A stretch of 64,000 nucleotides of DNA, from contig NZ_CP046956.1 in the NCBI RefSeq assembly GCF_017792025.1, positions 558,001 to 622,000 on the forward strand. The letters run 5' to 3'. Of the stretch, positions 56,853 to 64,000 are shown piece by piece (within the stretch, counting starts at the first letter, position 1; each line of letters opens with the position of its first letter). The notes beneath the pieces were generated by a model. It had not been told where the DNA came from and did no database searches. It was given only the letters and a program-made list of their open reading frames with translations. The DNA is from Sediminibacillus dalangtanensis. Lineage in GTDB: Bacteria; Bacillota; Bacilli; Bacillales; Amphibacillaceae. Position numbers and translations under genes: made by a program.

Positions 56853-56918
56853 GGCTGACTGCCTGCCGCTCTTTTAGGTTGAACTCGACCTATTCAAGGA
56901 GTGGCAGGCTTTTTTGTG
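56853..56918 (+). repeat. Dispersed hairpin repeat, copy B
   Basis: GCTGACTGCCTGCCGCTCTT through CTCGACCTATTCAAGGAGTG and GCAGGCTTTTTT; matches copy A at 54771. Here it ends in T6 and may act as a terminator. The remaining part of the gap to 57050 has no gene. Confidence 0.7.
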
Positions 56919-57049
56919 TGCAAAAATCTTCTTTAAATTATCCCCAGAGCATTCGCTCATATTGACTATTCCGTTCATCAACACATCCGAACATAATATA
57001 CGCCCAAACGCTCATACTACCAATAGTGACTTTGCAGGAGGAATGGTAT

Positions 57050-58660
57050 GTGAACATTGCAAACATTTTTACGGTCATCGGATTTATCGCCTGTACGTTA
57101 TTTATTATTGTGCTCCTGGTTCTTGGAATCTTTTTATACAGAGTGGATAAGAGGCAAAAACAACATCCTATTCTTCGTAACTATCCATTAATCGGGAGAG
57201 TCCGATATTTTTTGGAAAGCATCGGACCCGAGCTGCGGCAATATTTATTCAATAACAACCGGGAGGGGAAGCCTTTTTCGCGGAACGACTATCAGAATGT
57301 CGTGAAAAAGGCGAAGTACAAGCGGGATGTGATCGGATTTGGATCGCAGCGTGATTTTGATGAGCCTGGCTACTATATCCGGAATTCGATGTTCCCTTAC
57401 CTGACAGAAGAATTAAAGATGGATAAAGAAACGAAAGTCACGACTGAGCGTTATCTGTTGATTAACGAACCTTTGTTTGCCCAAAGGGAAGAACGATTAG
57501 AAAGAGATGAATCTCCTGTTTATTTATTGGAAGAAAATGATGCGATTGTGATCGGAGAAAATACGAGGCATCCGTTCAGGGTGAGAGGTCAGATTGGTAT
57601 GTCTGCAATGAGTTATGGTTCTTTAGGCGAGCGGGCCATTACCGCCCTGTCGGAAGGATTGGGAATCGCAAAAGGTACCTGGATGAATACAGGGGAAGGC
57701 GGGATTTCTGACTATCATCTAAAGGGTGGTGTAGATATTATCATGCAAATCGGCCCCGGATTATTTGGAGTCAGGGATAGAGAAGGGAAATTCAGCTGGG
57801 ATGCATTGCTGGAAAAAAGCAACATTCCGGAAGTGAAAGCGTTCGAATTGAAATTGGCCCAAGGTGCAAAAACACGAGGCGGACATGTCGACGGGGAGAA
57901 AGTGACCGAAGAAATTGCCAAGATAAGAATGGTAGAACCTTATAAGTCGATCGACAGTCCCAATCGTTTTCGAGAGTTCAGTGATTTTCCTTCCATGTTT
58001 GAATTTATGGAAAAGGTTCGCGAACATACCGGAAAGCCTATCGGCATGAAGGTGGTAATCGGGAGCCGGGAGGAGGCTGATGACCTTGCCAAAGCAATCA
58101 AGGAAACAGGTATGGGGCCGGATTTCATCACGGTGGATGGCGGGGAGGGCGGTACAGGAGCATCGTACCAGGAATTAGCGGACAGCGTGGGCTTGCCGAT
58201 TCGGTCGGCGTTGCCGGTGGTTGATCATGCCCTTCGGAAATACGGGGTGCGGGACAGCCTGAAAATTATCGCTTCGGGAAAGATGTTTTCGCCAGACCGG
58301 GTTGCCATCGCGCTGGCCATGGGGGCAGATCTCGTCAATATCGCCAGAGCCTTCATGATCACAGTCGGGTGTATCCAGGCGTTGCAATGCCAATCGAATT
58401 CCTGTCCGGTCGGCGTCGCCACGACAGATCCAGAATTGCAGAAAGGGCTCGTAATCGAAGAGAAAAAGTGGCGGACGGCAAACTATGTCATCACCATGCG
58501 CAAAGGCCTTTTCAGATTGGCTGCGGCAGCAGGATTGGACACACCGACCAAGTTCATGAGAGAGCACATTGTTTATCGGGATGAACAAGGCAGGACATGG
58601 TCGTTGGAAGATATTTATCAATCGGCGATACATCCGAAAAGTGTGAATGATATTTCTTAA
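57050..58660 (+). CDS. FMN-binding glutamate synthase family protein (YerD-like)
   Basis: 536 residues from GTG 57050, with AGGAGG eight bases upstream. One N-terminal membrane helix (IFTVIGFIACTLFIIVLLVL) is followed by the glutamate synthase large-subunit FMN/TIM-barrel domain: MSAMSYGSLGERAITALSEG, GEGGISDYHLKGG, VDGGEGGTGASYQELADSVG, and a cysteine cluster VGCIQALQCQSNSCPVGVAT that resembles the 3Fe-4S site. The amidotransferase domain is absent, as in YerD. True activity unknown. First gene of a three-gene operon with the two enzymes below. Confidence 0.9.
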   Translation: MNIANIFTVIGFIACTLFIIVLLVLGIFLYRVDKRQKQHPILRNYPLIGRVRYFLESIGPELRQYLFNNNREGKPFSRNDYQNVVKKAKYKRDVIGFGSQRDFDEPGYYIRNSMFPYLTEELKMDKETKVTTERYLLINEPLFAQREERLERDESPVYLLEENDAIVIGENTRHPFRVRGQIGMSAMSYGSLGERAITALSEGLGIAKGTWMNTGEGGISDYHLKGGVDIIMQIGPGLFGVRDREGKFSWDALLEKSNIPEVKAFELKLAQGAKTRGGHVDGEKVTEEIAKIRMVEPYKSIDSPNRFREFSDFPSMFEFMEKVREHTGKPIGMKVVIGSREEADDLAKAIKETGMGPDFITVDGGEGGTGASYQELADSVGLPIRSALPVVDHALRKYGVRDSLKIIASGKMFSPDRVAIALAMGADLVNIARAFMITVGCIQALQCQSNSCPVGVATTDPELQKGLVIEEKKWRTANYVITMRKGLFRLAAAAGLDTPTKFMREHIVYRDEQGRTWSLEDIYQSAIHPKSVNDIS

Positions 58661-58679
58661 GCGGAAGAAGGGGCAGTAT

Positions 58680-60311
58680 ATGAAAGCAGCAGAACTATTG
58701 ATAAGGTGTTTGGAGCAGGAAGGTGTCGAATATATTTTTGGCGTGCCAGGAGAAGAAAATATCGATGTGATGGATGCTCTCCATGATTCAACGATTCAAT
58801 TTGTTTTGACAAGGCATGAAACGAGTGCAGCTTTTATGGCAGGAGCATACGGCCGGCTTACAGGGAAACCAGGCGTCTGTTTGGCCACGCTTGGTCCAGG
58901 GGCAACCAATTTGTTGACCGGTGTCGCCAATGCCAACATGGACCTGTGTCCGATCGTGGCGATTACAGGGCAGGCAGGGATTGACCGTCAGCACAAGGTT
59001 TCCCACCAATACTACGACATGGTTTCGGTGTATGAAAAAGTGACGAAATGGAATACACAGATAAAAACGCCCGACATTGTTCCGGAGGTTGTGCGGAAGG
59101 CCTTTCACGTTGCTACAAAGGAAAAAACCGGTGCAACGCATATCGAACTTCCGGAGGATGTTGCCGGAATGGAAGTAGACACCTCCCCGCTAAATGTGGT
59201 TCCGCACAACCTTACAGAAGCGGATGAACCAGTGATCAATGAGGCGGCCGACATGATAGAACAAGCGAAGCACCCACTAATTTTAGCAGGAAACGGGGTG
59301 ACACGGGGAAAGGCCGCTGAAGCGTTAAGGTCTCTGGTAATGAAGGCAAATCTTCCGGTTGTACATACTTTCATGGGAAAGGGTGCAGTGCCATGGACCG
59401 ATGAGCACAGCTTGCTGACCGCTGGAATCGGCGGTGATGATTATATTACCTGCGGATTGGGTGAAGCGGACTTGATTATTGCTGTCGGCTTTGACATGGC
59501 GGAGTATTCACCCAAAAGCTGGAATCCTGAAGGAAAAACTCCTGTCCTGCACATTGATACCCGGGAAGCGGAAATCGATGCTTGCTATCCTGTTCGATTA
59601 CAGGTGGTCGGAAATATGCAAGAAAATATCACCAATATAAAAGCAGCACTTTCGGAAAAAGCAAGAGACTTAACGTGGGTCTCCCACGTTCGCAGCAAGG
59701 CCATCAGCGAACTGGAATCATTTCAAAACGATGAAGAATTTCCCGTCAAACCACAAAAAATAATTGCTGATTTACGCTCGGTTTTAGCTAAAGACAGTAT
59801 TGTCATCTCTGATGTAGGTGCCCACAAAATGTGGATGGCCAGGATGTATCATAGCTATCAACCGAATACGTGTTTAATTTCGAATGGCCTGGCATCCATG
59901 GGAGTCGCTGTTCCGAGTGCCATTGCTGCAAAATTGGTGTACCCGGAACGTCAGGTGGTGGCTGTCTGCGGTGATGGTTCCTTTCAAATGACCAGCGCAG
60001 AGTTGGAGACCGCCAAACGGTTGAATGTACCAATAGTGGTCCTTTTATGGCGGGATGAAGGATACGGTTTGATTGAATGGCACCAAATGAAAGCTTTTAA
60101 CCGTTCCTCTCATATTAAATTCGGCAACCCCGACTTTGGACAATTAGCCGCATCCTATGGTTTCGAACCAATGAAAGTTGAAAAGACAGACGAACTGCAA
60201 GCAATCCTTAAAAAAGCATTATCGTTGAATAAATCCGTACTAATCGATTGCCCGGTCGATTACCGGGAAAACATGAAGCTTACAGAAAAGCTGGGAAATA
60301 TCATTTGCTGA
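58680..60311 (+). CDS. Acetolactate synthase-type ThDP enzyme
   Basis: 543 residues from ATG 58680, with AAGGGG upstream; starts 19 bases after the preceding stop. N-terminal ThDP-binding domain with the activating Glu in RHETSAAFMAGAYGRLTG, a central domain (DFNVVPHN to NITNIKAAL region), and the C-terminal ThDP motif GDGSFQMTSAELETAKRLNV. Closest to catabolic AlsS-like acetolactate synthases, which need no small subunit. Given the partner aldehyde dehydrogenase, another 2-oxoacid decarboxylase/ligase activity is possible. Confidence 0.88.
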   Translation: MKAAELLIRCLEQEGVEYIFGVPGEENIDVMDALHDSTIQFVLTRHETSAAFMAGAYGRLTGKPGVCLATLGPGATNLLTGVANANMDLCPIVAITGQAGIDRQHKVSHQYYDMVSVYEKVTKWNTQIKTPDIVPEVVRKAFHVATKEKTGATHIELPEDVAGMEVDTSPLNVVPHNLTEADEPVINEAADMIEQAKHPLILAGNGVTRGKAAEALRSLVMKANLPVVHTFMGKGAVPWTDEHSLLTAGIGGDDYITCGLGEADLIIAVGFDMAEYSPKSWNPEGKTPVLHIDTREAEIDACYPVRLQVVGNMQENITNIKAALSEKARDLTWVSHVRSKAISELESFQNDEEFPVKPQKIIADLRSVLAKDSIVISDVGAHKMWMARMYHSYQPNTCLISNGLASMGVAVPSAIAAKLVYPERQVVAVCGDGSFQMTSAELETAKRLNVPIVVLLWRDEGYGLIEWHQMKAFNRSSHIKFGNPDFGQLAASYGFEPMKVEKTDELQAILKKALSLNKSVLIDCPVDYRENMKLTEKLGNIIC

Positions 60312-60325
60312 ACGGAGGGCATCTT

Positions 60326-61768
60326 ATGATGAAAATTGGGTCGATTATCAATGGGCAAGAAAGAATAGAAGCTAACCGGCAGACAATGACAGTGTACAAT
60401 CCTTTTGACAACGAAAAAGTTGCGGAGTTAAAGCTTGCTGCAAAGAAAGACCTCGAAGACGCGATAATCAGCAGCTTCGAGAAGTTTCATTCTGTGATGA
60501 AGGGTATGCCGGCGCATGAACGCGCGGATATTTTACGGAAAACGGCCGATTTGTTAGAGGGGAAAACGGAGGAATTTGCAACCACGATCAGCAAGGAAGC
60601 AGGAAAACCGATTAAGTATAGCCGTGGGGAAGTCGAGCGTTCTATCCAGGTTCTCCGTTTCGCTTCTGAGTTAGCCAAAAATATTACCGGAGAAGTGTTA
60701 CCGATGGATGCCGCGATCGGCGGCCAGCATCGAATCGGGCTGGTAAAGCGTGAGCCGTTGGGAGTGGTGGGGGCTATCACACCGTTTAACTTTCCCTTAA
60801 ACCTTTCGCTTCATAAACTCGCCCCGGCACTGGCAGCAGGCAACACAGTTGTGTTCAAGCCGGCGGAAAAAACGCCGGTTTCAGCCTATAAGCTTGTAAA
60901 GCTGTTCCAGGAAGCGGGATTGCCGGACGGAGTCATCAATTTACTCATCGGTACTGGTGAGGAAGTTGGTGCCCCTCTGGTAACGCATAACCATGTCCAT
61001 AAAATCAGCTTTACCGGCAGTCTTGCAGTAGGTAAGAATATCAGGGAAACAGCAGGGTTTAAAAAAGTCACGTTAGAGCTCGGTTCCAATTCCCCGAACA
61101 TCTTATTTGAGGACGCCGACATCGAAGATGCTGCTACAGAGCTGGTAAAAGGAGCTTTTGCCTTTTCCGGCCAGGTGTGCATTTCCGCCCAACGGATTTA
61201 CGTGCATCAACAGATTTATGATACTTTCCTTACGTCCTATATCCAAAAAATTAATGCATTGCGCATTGGTGATCCGCTCGATGAAAATACGGACATTGGT
61301 CCGATGATCAATGAAGAAGAGGCTGAACGGGCCAAGCAGTGGATTGACGACGCAGTAGAAAAAGGAGCGAAAATCGAGGTCGGCGGTGAACAAAACGGAG
61401 CGGTTTTGGCCCCGACGCTCATGAGCAACGTGGACGAAAACATGAAAATCATCGCCCAGGAAGTATTCGCTCCCATTGTGTCGGTCATTCCATTTAAAAC
61501 AGAGGAAGAAGTAATCCGCTACTCCAATAATTCCATCTATGGCCTGCAGGCCGGTGTTTTCACCAAAGATATCAACCGGGCGATGCGCGTTGCCGATCGA
61601 CTAGAAATGGGCGGGGTCTGGATTAATGAAATTTCCACATACAGGCAGGATAATCATCCGTATGGCGGAGTGAAGCAAAGCGGTGTTGGAAGAGAAGGCG
61701 TAAAATATGCCATCGAAGACATGACCGAAATAAAATTCATCGGGATGAAGATCGATCAAAACAAGTAG
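60326..61768 (+). CDS. NAD(P)-dependent aldehyde dehydrogenase
   Basis: 480 residues from ATG 60326, with GGAGGG six bases upstream; 14 bases after the preceding gene. Family motifs: PFNFPLNLSLHKLAPALAAG, FTGSLAVGKNI, the general base Glu in TLELGSNSPNI, the nucleophile Cys in FSGQVCISAQRIY, and EVFAPIVSVIPF. It oxidises an aldehyde to an acid; substrate unknown, but the operon suggests an aldehyde generated by or feeding the ThDP enzyme. Confidence 0.92.
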   Translation: MMKIGSIINGQERIEANRQTMTVYNPFDNEKVAELKLAAKKDLEDAIISSFEKFHSVMKGMPAHERADILRKTADLLEGKTEEFATTISKEAGKPIKYSRGEVERSIQVLRFASELAKNITGEVLPMDAAIGGQHRIGLVKREPLGVVGAITPFNFPLNLSLHKLAPALAAGNTVVFKPAEKTPVSAYKLVKLFQEAGLPDGVINLLIGTGEEVGAPLVTHNHVHKISFTGSLAVGKNIRETAGFKKVTLELGSNSPNILFEDADIEDAATELVKGAFAFSGQVCISAQRIYVHQQIYDTFLTSYIQKINALRIGDPLDENTDIGPMINEEEAERAKQWIDDAVEKGAKIEVGGEQNGAVLAPTLMSNVDENMKIIAQEVFAPIVSVIPFKTEEEVIRYSNNSIYGLQAGVFTKDINRAMRVADRLEMGGVWINEISTYRQDNHPYGGVKQSGVGREGVKYAIEDMTEIKFIGMKIDQNK

Positions 61769-61796
61769 TAAACGGTCAGGACCGACTGTATCATTA

Positions 61797-62528
61797 AGAG
61801 GCCGGGACAAAAGCATGGCCACCATAGCAAAAACCGAGCGAATGCTAACTGCCAATCAAATTCGTTCGGTTTTTCGTTGTATGCTCTCCTTTTATTCTGT
61901 TGTTTGATGCGTGCTTCGAATCGCTACGACTAGTTACTATGCGTTCCACGGGCACGGCTTCAACTTCCTCCGAAAGCACCAACCGCTTTCTTGCGGGATT
62001 TTCAGCTCGTGCTGTTCCCGTAGGATTCTCCGTATTTCCTTCGCTACGTTTTCGTTGTCTGATTTCCACACGATCAAGACAAGATGAACCGTATTCTTCT
62101 ATTAGCTGATAAGTATCTAAACAGGGAAGAAGACGAAAGATCAGCATGGGGATTCCTTTATTCTTTAAAAATTGGACAATAGCATAAATAGGAAAAAGAA
62201 GTAATCCTGGTTTCCATACGGCTTCGCTTTCTATCCATAACGGCAATAGGCAAAACGAAAAACACACCAGAAGAGAAGGTATCTCTATCCAACGGAGAAA
62301 GGTACGCAGACTTCAGCGGGATGAGCGCGAGCTGAAGATCCACATGGCAAAGCGGTATTCTTTGCCAAGTTAACGGAAGCCGTGCCCGCGGAAAGCGAAG
62401 TACCTTGCCGGAGTGGGAAGTTGCACTTTTCATAGGATAGAACGTTTTGCTTTTTGTTCAAAAAACCGAAACGAAATGTGGAATCGTTCGGTTTTCATTT
62501 AGGTCGCGATGCTTTTGTCCCAGGCTCT
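61797..62528. repeat. 0.73-kb composite non-coding repeat, copy 2
   Basis: Same order as copy 1 at 24673: AGAGGCCGGGACAAAAGCAT left end, inverted ATGCTTTTGTCCCAGGCTCT right end, terminator-like hairpins at both ends, and internal modules at 61926-62045 (minus, outer stem decayed) and 62296-62409 (plus). Differs by many substitutions and small indels, so the copies are old. The whole stretch lies between the aldehyde dehydrogenase and permease genes. Confidence 0.9.
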
Positions 62529-62689
62529 TTTGAAATGAATCGATGCAGGTGCCAATCGCAATGTCGTCCTCACTGCAAGGCATGAAATTTAAGAATCAAA
62601 AATTTTCCGGGGATAGGGATTATAAGATTGAAAACTTATATTTTGCTCAGCCAATGTTTATTCGGAAAGAAAAGACGGGGATGAAATAA

Positions 62690-62709
62690 TAATCAAATTA
62701 ATTTGATTA
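62690..62709. promoter_or_regulatory. 20-bp palindrome, ArsR-type operator
   Basis: TAATCAAATTAATTTGATTA is a perfect palindrome. A similar site, ATCAAATAATTTTGAT, occurs at about 63006-63021 just upstream of the permease start. Confidence 0.6.
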
Positions 62710-63005
62710 AAAAGGTTGCGTTTTGAAATACTGAATAATACAATAGCTATATATCAAGAAAAATTGATGAAAGAAAGTGTACTATCATGATATGCAAAGA
62801 TTATAAACCTATGGGCCAGAAATGTTCCTTACATACGAAGCGAAATGCCAGGGTTGGTTTGTCGCAATCAAATGCCAATCTAATGAAAAGAGAAAAGATC
62901 AAAACATGGAATTATCACCGTTTAACGGAAGAGGAAAGAAAGGGGGCAGCTGTCAGAAGAGTTATGTTTATTTTTCACCCTGAAAAAAATTTTTTAAGCA
63001 AAACA

Positions 63006-63021
63006 TCAAATAATTTTGATT
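63006..63021. promoter_or_regulatory. Second ArsR-type operator before the permease gene
   Basis: ATCAAA-TAAT-TTTGAT, followed by further TTGAT/ATCAA half-sites, about 50 bases before the permease start. Between 62710 and 63005 I find no convincing gene. Confidence 0.55.
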
Positions 63022-63069
63022 TATAAATCAATTTTTTTTGATATTAACAGAAGGAATGAGGAGGAGAAA

Positions 63070-63954
63070 ATGGACCATTTTATGCAGTTTTTAAAAAACT
63101 TTCTTACGCTTTTTATTGAATTAACAGTGTTATTTATTTTGATTAGCTTCTTGGTGAGCTGGTTACAGCGAAAGGTTACAGAAGATAAAATTAAAAGGGT
63201 GCTCGACCGCCCAAATAAATGGAGTGGTTACCTATATGGAACAGGGCTGGGTGCTTTGACTCCTTTTTGTTCATGCTCCACGATACCAATTTTGGCGGGA
63301 TTATTAACTTCTAAAGCACCATTTGGTCCGTCCATGTCATTCTTGATTGCTTCACCTCTCTTGAATCCAGTGATTATTATATTACTTTGGACATTACTTG
63401 GATGGGAATTAACACTTTATTACGCCGTAATCGTTGGGATGTTTTCCATTCTTATCGGAGTTGTTTGGAACGCTTTAGGTTTGAAAGAGTCAGTAAAGGA
63501 AGTAACAGTCAGAAAAATCAAGAGTGAAGGTGACAGTATTGCTGCATCTAAGTGGAAATTGGCTCTTCAAGATGCATGGTCATTCTTTTATCCACTATTG
63601 CCTTTCTTGCTGATTGGAGTTTTTATTGGAGCATTTATTCATAATTTCATTCCTCAAGATTTTATCGTTAAATATGCAGGTGGCGATAAACCATGGACGA
63701 TTCCAATAGCTTCCGTTATCGGTATTCCGATGTACATTCGTGGAGAAGCGATTTTGCCTATTGCAGATGCTTTGGTTAGTAAGGGAATGGGAATTGGATC
63801 GGTTATCGCCCTATTAATCGGTGGAGCCGGAGCAAGTATTCCCGAGGTTGTTCTATTAAGCAAGCTGTTTAAAAAGAAATTAGTCGTTGCCTTTGTGGTA
63901 TCTATATTAGTTGTTGCCATTAGTACAGGAGTTATCGTTCAAGTAATCCTTTGA
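63070..63954 (+). CDS. ArsP/YraQ-type permease
   Basis: 294 residues from ATG 63070, with GAGGAGG upstream. About eight membrane helices in two halves. The signature TPFCSCSTIPILAGLL (about 66-81) with paired cysteines, and the second-half GAGASIPEVVLLSKLF, are typical of the permease family that includes ArsP, an organoarsenical exporter. The ArsR-like operators upstream suggest metal or metalloid control. An adjacent gene starts 14 bases downstream. Confidence 0.9.
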   Translation: MDHFMQFLKNFLTLFIELTVLFILISFLVSWLQRKVTEDKIKRVLDRPNKWSGYLYGTGLGALTPFCSCSTIPILAGLLTSKAPFGPSMSFLIASPLLNPVIIILLWTLLGWELTLYYAVIVGMFSILIGVVWNALGLKESVKEVTVRKIKSEGDSIAASKWKLALQDAWSFFYPLLPFLLIGVFIGAFIHNFIPQDFIVKYAGGDKPWTIPIASVIGIPMYIRGEAILPIADALVSKGMGIGSVIALLIGGAGASIPEVVLLSKLFKKKLVVAFVVSILVVAISTGVIVQVIL

Positions 63955-63968
63955 GGGAGGTGATAATC

Positions 63969-64000
63969 ATGGCGGAAAAAAAGTCCGGTCTAAAAAAGTT
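63969..64000 (+). CDS. Start of a gene downstream of the permease, partial
   Basis: ATG 63969 follows GGGAGGTGAT; the visible residues are MAEKKSGLKK. Families with this permease are often followed by a small thioredoxin-like disulfide protein, but too little is visible to say. Confidence 0.6.
   Translation, partial: MAEKKSGLKK

Noticed and set aside
62787..63026. 79-residue ORF before the permease gene
   Set aside because: Weak ribosome binding site, no recognisable domain, and it overlaps the operator at 63006.

Overview
The window is chromosomal DNA of a low-to-mid GC Firmicute of the family Bacillaceae. The evidence is a B. subtilis-like gene order (yfhE-yfhF-recX-yfhH-sspK-yfhJ-yfhP-mutY-sspE-ygaC-ygaD-ygaE-hemL-ygaF-perR-ygzB-ygxA-rrn), two small acid-soluble spore proteins (so a spore former), strong GGAGG ribosome binding sites, frequent GTG/TTG starts and a Bacillus-type rrn/tRNA array. 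From memory the 16S gene looks like the Oceanobacillus/Virgibacillus/Terribacillus side of the family; I cannot place the genus with confidence.

Layout. 1-12.7 kb is an accessory stretch: transporters, a D-2-hydroxyacid dehydrogenase, a ResA-like thiol protein, a Tat-exported PhoX-type phosphatase next to its own tatA, a broken lipoprotein gene, a tandem DUF2294 protein, a 420-residue protein whose N-terminus looks like a proteasome beta subunit (Ntn hydrolase), and an XRE regulator divergent from a small gene. 12.8-12.96 kb holds a dense cluster of DnaA boxes between genes. 13-35 kb is the conserved yfh/yga region, interrupted by an 82-bp tandem repeat (22.3-22.7 kb) and a 0.73-kb composite non-coding repeat (24.7-25.4 kb). 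It also holds two adjacent potassium channels, an M29 aminopeptidase, a second D-2-hydroxyacid dehydrogenase with a cobalamin adenosyltransferase, and perR with its own PerR box.

35.3-42 kb is an rRNA operon (two promoters, 16S, 23S, 5S) followed by 14 tRNA genes; the 5S/tRNA part has an additional promoter of its own. The last tRNA, tRNA-Leu(CAA), starts a 2.7-kb AT-rich island that ends in a second copy of the tRNA 3' portion plus its terminator. The island carries one STAND-like ATPase, a plausible defence gene. It is split by a -1 frame change exactly at an A AAA AAG slippery heptamer. Beside it lies an unexplained inverted-repeat-rich RNA-like segment.

44.7-64 kb is accessory metabolism: a PadR/HAAS pair, a lipoprotein, PEP synthase behind a 44-bp perfect palindrome, a TPP-riboswitch-controlled tenI-thiO-thiS-thiG-thiF operon, and a PadR-regulated sialate-type esterase with twin 14-bp operators. 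It continues with a YerD-like glutamate synthase/acetolactate synthase/aldehyde dehydrogenase operon, a second copy of the 0.73-kb repeat, and an ArsP-like permease behind ArsR-type palindromes, running off the right edge.

The most unusual items are the DnaA-box cluster, the proteasome-like protein, the slippery-site ATPase in the tRNA-Leu island, and the family of non-coding structured repeats that keep their base pairing through compensatory changes.
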